This document shows, piece after piece, positions 59,982-64,000 of a DNA stretch of 64,000 bases. This DNA comes from Ectobacillus ponti (lineage in GTDB: Bacteria; Bacillota; Bacilli; Bacillales; Bacillaceae_G). The translations under genes and the position numbers were made by a program. The DNA lies in contig NZ_JANCLT010000009.1 of NCBI RefSeq assembly GCF_024294785.1, positions 62,001-126,000 of the forward strand, in the 5' to 3' direction. The stretch's first letter is position 1. Every line of letters begins with the position of its first letter. Under the pieces are notes generated by a model. That model was not told where the DNA came from, did not search any database, and was given only the letters and a program-made list of their open reading frames with translations.

Positions 59982-60392
59982 TCAAGCTTCGTAGGCTAAT
60001 ATGTGGTCCAAGAACGATGTATAGTCCCCCAAATGATTCTCAATAATTTTTTGTACAATTTCTAAATTGATCGACTGGTAGTCATGCACGACGATGTTGC
60101 GAAATCCAATCATTGCTTTCATTTTAAAGGATACATCTGCAGGGATGATACGATGATTTGCCAAAAACTCAAACGCATCCCGGCTCGTCTGGGGAATTCC
60201 AAGCTTTTGCAGGGAAACAATATGCATGGCAATATCAATACTGGCCTCACATGCTCTTTGAATGTTCAAAATGATAGAATCCTGCTTCGTGTAATTCTCC
60301 AGGTTTGCCGGATTGCCTGCATATTCCTCGTGTATACGCTTGATGCAGCGTTCAATTGTTGCCATCTTATTCAGAATAACATCATTTCTCAT
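59982..60392 (-). CDS. hepT: HepT-like HEPN toxin (DUF86)
   Basis: A 136-residue all-helical HEPN protein of the DUF86/HepT family, an RNase toxin. The active motif RX4HxY is intact: Arg98, His103 and Tyr105 in FRNIVVHDYQS. In the known system the tyrosine next to the catalytic His is AMPylated by the partner nucleotidyltransferase, which blocks activity. It overlaps the MntA gene by 11 bases on the same strand, the standard arrangement with the antitoxin gene first. Confidence 0.92.
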   Translation of the reverse strand: MRNDVILNKMATIERCIKRIHEEYAGNPANLENYTKQDSIILNIQRACEASIDIAMHIVSLQKLGIPQTSRDAFEFLANHRIIPADVSFKMKAMIGFRNIVVHDYQSINLEIVQKIIENHLGDYTSFLDHILAYEA

Positions 60393-60789
60393 ACTTGATT
60401 GCCCTCCTCACCAGATTCTCCAGAACGTCTGCCCGCTCCTCATTCAGTCTCGCATATTTTTTCAGTGTGTACATCTCGAATGTAGCTCGTTTCAACTCGT
60501 CAGAGCAATATAATACTACTCCTGAGGCAATCACTTGTGTTTGAAACACGGTTGAAGCCATCTGTAAATCAATTAAATCTACGTCAGCATTTAAGGAAGC
60601 GGCTAGTTCCTGGGAAATGATAAAGCGCCCATATGTATCGAATTTCTTTTCACTGATATACGCAATATCAAAGTCGCTCCCGGGATGTGTCTGCCCGCCT
60701 GCCCGTGATCCGAACAAGTAGATGACATAGGGGGACAGCTTTGGAGTTAAGTACTCTATTATAAGTCTTGCTTGTTCATCTGCGGCCAT
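60382..60789 (-). CDS. mntA: MntA-like nucleotidyltransferase antitoxin
   Basis: A 135-residue minimal nucleotidyltransferase. The signature GSX10DXD is complete (Gly27, Ser28, Asp39, Asp41: LFGSRAGGQTHPGSDFD), with a third acidic residue in VDLIDLQ. The ATG at 60789 follows GAGG eight bases upstream; a GTG nine bases earlier is in frame. It is the antitoxin that AMPylates HepT. Gene order mntA-hepT with overlap fits the family. Confidence 0.92.
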   Translation of the reverse strand: MAADEQARLIIEYLTPKLSPYVIYLFGSRAGGQTHPGSDFDIAYISEKKFDTYGRFIISQELAASLNADVDLIDLQMASTVFQTQVIASGVVLYCSDELKRATFEMYTLKKYARLNEERADVLENLVRRAIKYEK

Positions 60790-60917
60790 GCCGGTCACCT
60801 CAAATTCGCGCCTGTAAATAAGGAACTGTTTTCATCATAGTATCATGTTTCCAGTGGCTAGGAAACAGCCTCGCGGCGGAAGGCTTCCTCCATGCTTCCG
60901 CTGCGAAGACGGGGCGT

Positions 60918-61544
60918 TTACAGAGCGTGGTTTTTTGAAGGAACAGCGGGTTGACCAAGCTTCCTGTCAACAGCTCCCATGAAATAGCTGAGAATGAGTC
61001 CGCCAAAGGCAACCGTTGCGACAGTGCCGGCTCCAATCGGCCCATGAAACAGGAATGCCAGCGCCAGAAACAGCACATAGACGAAGGTTCTGGCAAGAAG
61101 CACGTTCCCCTTCATCCAATTGCGCACGATCAGGGTGAAGTGGTCAATTGGAATGGGGGCGAAGTTTGTATGTAAGTACAACGCCGTCCCCAATCCGGTA
61201 ATGAGCAAGCCTGCCCCCAAGCAGAGGATTCTGCTGATGAGCTGTTCCGGAAGCAGGACATGCTCCAGCAGAAGCAGCCACATGTCAATGCAGAAGCCGG
61301 TGATGGCCGCTGTCAGCAATCCCAAGAACTGTGGCCGCTTCTTTGTGAAAAGGGCATTGCAGAGAATGAGAAGGAGAGCCAGAAGGAATTCCCAGCTTCC
61401 CACGGTCAGGCCTATTTCCCGGGACAAACCGACGAGCAGGGCATCAAACGGAGACGTCCCGAGGTGGGAGCGTATGCTTAGAGACACGCCCAGCGCCAAC
61501 AGCAGAATGCCAAAGGTATACAGGGAGAAGTTGATGCTACGCAT
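60918..61544 (-). CDS. YczE/YyaS-like membrane protein (YitT superfamily)
   Basis: A 208-residue protein with five predicted membrane helices. The motifs GVSLSIRSHLGTSPFDALLV and FAPIPIDHFTLIVRNW are typical of the YczE/YyaS group, related to YitT but without DUF2179. In B. subtilis YczE lies next to surfactin genes; the general role is unknown. It overlaps the GNAT gene upstream by 8 bases, so the two form an operon. Confidence 0.82.
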   Translation of the reverse strand: MRSINFSLYTFGILLLALGVSLSIRSHLGTSPFDALLVGLSREIGLTVGSWEFLLALLLILCNALFTKKRPQFLGLLTAAITGFCIDMWLLLLEHVLLPEQLISRILCLGAGLLITGLGTALYLHTNFAPIPIDHFTLIVRNWMKGNVLLARTFVYVLFLALAFLFHGPIGAGTVATVAFGGLILSYFMGAVDRKLGQPAVPSKNHAL

Positions 61545-61986
61545 GAGCCAGCGCTTTTGTCATCACAACGTGAAGGATGCCATCCTCCAGAAATGGCTGT
61601 GATGCCGTCTCATAGCCCAGCTTTTTGTAAAAGCCTTCCGCCTGTGTCTGCCCGTGCAGCTTCACCTTTGCCACTTCTTGCTCCGCGGCGATTTCCTCCA
61701 ATGCCGCGACAATTACCTTTCCTAACCCAAGCTGACGGTATGGCGGCAGGATGCAAATTCGCTCCAGCTTGCCGAAGCCGTCCACCCAACGGATGCGGGC
61801 GGTGCCGGCAGGAGCGTTCTCGTGATATACCAAGATGTGCTGCGCCGCTCCGTCCAGCGTGTCAAACTCATCAAATTCATCCTCCAGCGGCACTCCCTGT
61901 TCTTTTACAAAGACTTCCTTTCGAATCTGAAAGGCTTGTTCTAATTCGTTTTCTTGATTAATTCTTGCTACAGTCAATGGGCTCAC
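61537..61986 (-). CDS. GNAT-family N-acetyltransferase (ElaA/YjcF-like)
   Basis: A 149-residue acetyltransferase. The early FQIRKEVFVKEQGVPLEDEFD, DGAAQHILVYHENAPAGTAR and the acetyl-CoA region CILPPYRQLGLGKVIVAALE, plus KLHGQTQAEGFYKKLGYET, are typical of the ElaA/YjcF group. The start codon is GTG at 61986 with a weak ribosome site. It leads a two-gene operon with the YczE-like protein. Confidence 0.88.
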   Translation of the reverse strand: MSPLTVARINQENELEQAFQIRKEVFVKEQGVPLEDEFDEFDTLDGAAQHILVYHENAPAGTARIRWVDGFGKLERICILPPYRQLGLGKVIVAALEEIAAEQEVAKVKLHGQTQAEGFYKKLGYETASQPFLEDGILHVVMTKALAHA

Positions 61987-62127
61987 TCTTTCTTCGGTTT
62001 AATAAGATTACCATAAGATATTTTTGTTGCAAATACAACATTTAATTTCCCTCTTGAGTTACACGGCATTAAATGGTAAATTATTACATGAGTTAGTCGG
62101 TTGAATAACTAATAAGGGGGAGAACGT

Positions 62128-62697
62128 ATGGCGAAGCCCAATGTCATCAGTAAAAGGGAGCTTCTTCAGCACGCAAAGGAATGCCTGGCCGAAAACGGCA
62201 TGGACAAATTCACTTTGCGGGCTGTTGCGGATGCATCCGGTGTTACCCAGGGAACGGTGTATTATCACTTTAAGACGAAGGAGCAGCTGCTGTTGGATAT
62301 TGTGGAAGATACGTGTGAAAGCTCTTGGAGCGGGCTCCCGCAGTAGGACAATATGCTGCGGGAGGCGCTGTTATCCGCCAAAAGCCGCTGCTCGTACGAC
62401 TCCTTGTTCCATAAGCTGTTTTTCACGCTGGTTGCCGCAGGCTTTCATCATACGAAAATCAGGGAGCAGCTGGGGGAGATTCTTCTGAGGGAAAATCAGG
62501 CGCTGCAGCAAAGCATAGCGGGCATGGAATCTCCCATAGAGGGTGTGTCGGCGGAAACGTGGGCCATTGTGTGGAATGCGCTTATAGACGGATTGGCGCT
62601 GCAGGCGTTGTTGCATAAGGACTTTCCTGTAGAGAAGACCTACAGTGAGCTGGAGCATATGCTGCAGGCTGTCTTTCACAAGGGGGGAGAAGCGTGA
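62128..62697 (+). pseudogene. TetR-family regulator interrupted by an in-frame amber codon
   Basis: A TetR regulator of about 189 codons with a strong start (GGGGGAGAACGT ATG). The HTH is intact (LLQHAKECLAENGMDKFTLR, VADASGVTQGTVYYHFKTKE). Codon 73 is TAG (62344-62346); the same frame then runs on without other stops (DNMLREALLSAKSRCSYDSL ... EHMLQAVFHKGGEA) to 62697. The ligand domain is thus present but separated. It overlaps the DUF5367 gene by 4 bases (GTGA). It may be a recent nonsense mutation, a sequencing error, or a short DNA-binding form. Confidence 0.8.
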
Positions 62698-63086
62698 AAA
62701 GCTATTTCTTTGCCATTCTAGCAGGTGTCATTGTATGGGCTTTTGCCACTTTGTTTTTTGTATGGTTTGGCGGACGGGTTCTAATCAGCCCTGATGGGGA
62801 CGGCTATGTGCTGCGTATGATTTTGCTGTTGGCCGGCACGGGACTCCTACTGGCGGTCGCTGCGTACCTCTATCAGCTGTTGGACCGAACACCCCATGCA
62901 TCCCTCAGGTTTGGATTCATAGGAACCATCGTCGGCCTGCTGTTGGATACATGGTCTTTATCCAACTATGCAAGCATGTTTCCGGGTTTGGATGAAAAGC
63001 AGGTGATTGCGTTTACGGCATGGATGTCGTTTGCGTATGCTCTGTATCTCATCATTCCGGCCTTGCTCAACACCGTAAAAAAATGA
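62694..63086 (+). CDS. DUF5367 membrane protein
   Basis: A 130-residue protein with four predicted membrane helices (FAILAGVIVWAFATLFFVWF, MILLLAGTGLLLAVAAYLY, FGFIGTIVGLLLDTWSLSN and MSFAYALYLIIPALL). The pattern LDTWSLSNYASMFPGLDE matches DUF5367 proteins, which usually follow TetR regulators. It starts with GTG overlapping the TetR stop. Function unknown; if the TetR is lost, expression may be constitutive. Confidence 0.75.
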   Translation: MKSYFFAILAGVIVWAFATLFFVWFGGRVLISPDGDGYVLRMILLLAGTGLLLAVAAYLYQLLDRTPHASLRFGFIGTIVGLLLDTWSLSNYASMFPGLDEKQVIAFTAWMSFAYALYLIIPALLNTVKK

Positions 63087-63112
63087 GCCCCTCCGGCCTC
63101 AGGCCGAAGGGG
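63076..63112 (-). terminator. Terminator of the EamA permease gene
   Basis: On the minus strand the stem CCCCTTCGGCC/GGCCGGAGGGG with loop TGA is followed by CTCATTTTTTT. Confidence 0.85.
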
Positions 63113-63118
63113 GACATC

Positions 63119-63994
63119 TTATGCTTCCTCGCGTATGACAAATAAAACACCGCTGAGGATGAAAAGGGAGCCGATCCAAAACATGATCCCGATGCGTTCG
63201 CCCAGCATGAGCCATCCGAGCAGCGTCCCGACGACGGGCTGAAAGAAGAAGAACAGCCCGCCGCTTGAGGCGTGCAGCAGTTGCAGCCCGCGGTTCCAAA
63301 GCAGAAAGCCGCCAGCGGTGGAAACAATGCCCAAATACAGGACGCCGCCCCAGATGGCCGGGTGGGCGATTTGCGCGGCGTCGAGCGCCGGCAGCCGCCC
63401 CAGGACAAAAGGAGTCAGGGCAATCAGGGCAATCAGGATGGAGTAGGTGGTGACGACAATTTGCGAATACTCGCCCGGCACGCGCTTCACCAACACGGAC
63501 ATAAGCGCCCAAGTCAGCGCCGCCGCCAGCAGCGAAATCCCGCCGAGCTTGCTGGACATATCCACATGATTCACCCCGACAATCAGCAGCACCCCGATGG
63601 TTGCCAGGCAAACAGAGAGCCCTTTTCGCATGGTCAGCCGCTCCTTCAGCAGCAGCCGGGCAAAAATGACCATAAATGCCGGCGTAGAGGAGGTAATAAT
63701 GGCCCCCATTTGCGCCGAAGACAGCATGGTTCCGGTTTCCTGCGTCACAATGGAAATGGCGTTGCCGATGATTCCGATGGCGATAATGAGCGGGAAGTCG
63801 CGCTTTTTCACTTTCCAGCTCTGCCGTGTGGCAAGACCAATGGTGAGAAGGGCGGCAAGAGCCACCGCATAACGCAGCCATACAAGCTCCAGCGGTGGAA
63901 TCACCGCCACGACAACCTTCACAACAACATACATACCGCCCCAAATGCTGGCAGCCAGCGCTAAATACATTGAACCTAGTAAGCTATGCTTCAC
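63119..63994 (-). CDS. EamA/DMT-superfamily permease (start near the window edge)
   Basis: A 291-residue protein with ten membrane helices in two EamA repeats (MYLALAASIWGGMYVVVK; LGGISLLAAALTWALMSVLV). Characteristic segments are MGAIITSSTPAFMVIFARLL and FFFFQPVVGTLLGWLMLGE. It probably exports a metabolite. The GTG at 63994 lies 6 bases from the window end; the frame stays open beyond it, so the true start could be outside. It converges with DUF5367. Confidence 0.88.
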   Translation of the reverse strand: MKHSLLGSMYLALAASIWGGMYVVVKVVVAVIPPLELVWLRYAVALAALLTIGLATRQSWKVKKRDFPLIIAIGIIGNAISIVTQETGTMLSSAQMGAIITSSTPAFMVIFARLLLKERLTMRKGLSVCLATIGVLLIVGVNHVDMSSKLGGISLLAAALTWALMSVLVKRVPGEYSQIVVTTYSILIALIALTPFVLGRLPALDAAQIAHPAIWGGVLYLGIVSTAGGFLLWNRGLQLLHASSGGLFFFFQPVVGTLLGWLMLGERIGIMFWIGSLFILSGVLFVIREEA

Positions 63995-64000
63995 TTTGTA

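Noticed and set aside
60799-60917. GTTTCC/GGAAAC hairpin as terminator of the YczE-like gene
   Set aside because: The stem is only 6 bp with no T run; not enough support.

Overview
The window is from a Gram-positive Firmicute of the order Bacillales (Bacillaceae/Paenibacillaceae type). The evidence is strong AGGAGG-like ribosome sites with many GTG and TTG starts, a sortase-anchored LPKTG surface protein, a MenA very close in sequence to the Bacillus enzyme, an RNase J, YitT-family proteins, a CtaG/DUF2243 pair and a PBSX-type phage tail module. I see no tRNA, rRNA or CRISPR array. I cannot name the species from sequence alone.

Layout. (1) 1-7,334: right-hand end of a PBSX/Myoviridae-like prophage: XkdP-like LysM protein (cut by the window edge), baseplate proteins XkdQ, two tandem XkdR-like DUF2577 proteins, XkdS, XkdT (baseplate J), XkdU, a tail fibre with an ILEI/FAM3-like domain, small proteins and an endolysin amidase. 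No holin was recognised. (2) 7,382-17,082: a STAND-type regulator, CtaG and DUF2243, a ZIP transporter, LapA, a gamma-glutamylcyclotransferase-like protein, a 21-bp repeat array, a chemoreceptor, and an HMA-like/CBO0543/RNase J operon. (3) 17,269-22,279: a 1,332-residue multidomain cell-wall surface protein and a secreted glycerophosphodiesterase, followed by a second 21-bp-period repeat. (4) 22,609-29,897: an AdhA-like alcohol dehydrogenase, its divergent MerR regulator and a cupin gene sharing a MerR-type operator; then LysR/MFS and GntR/EmrE-like regulator-transporter pairs.

(5) 30,055-40,787 is a plastic region of small, duplicated and decaying genes. A block GNAT - aldo/keto reductase - alpha/beta hydrolase occurs twice and has decayed in complementary ways. 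A small membrane protein also occurs in full and internally deleted copies. A two-gene exopolysaccharide-like operon (GT2 + DUF2334) lies between them. (6) 41,084-50,978: an FAD dehydrogenase, then a distinct and apparently AT-richer catabolic island: GntR + HMG-CoA lyase-like protein on the minus strand, diverging from an isochorismatase-type amidase, hydantoinase/oxoprolinase subunits A and B and a class III CoA transferase. Palindromic GntR operators lie in the divergent promoter region. IS256-like ends flank the island and an IS3-type orfA remnant sits at its right border. The inferred route is ATP-driven ring opening, amide or ureido hydrolysis, CoA activation and retro-aldol cleavage.

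(7) 51,943-63,994: DASH cryptochrome, several GNATs, MenA, HAD phosphatase, YitT, a SUKH-like fragment, a small glycine-zipper protein, a frameshifted SDR, LysE, a HepT/MntA toxin-antitoxin pair, YczE-like protein, an amber-interrupted TetR coupled to DUF5367, and an EamA permease at the window edge.

Most operon borders are supported by rho-independent terminators, listed individually. All homology statements are from recognition by eye, not from database searches.
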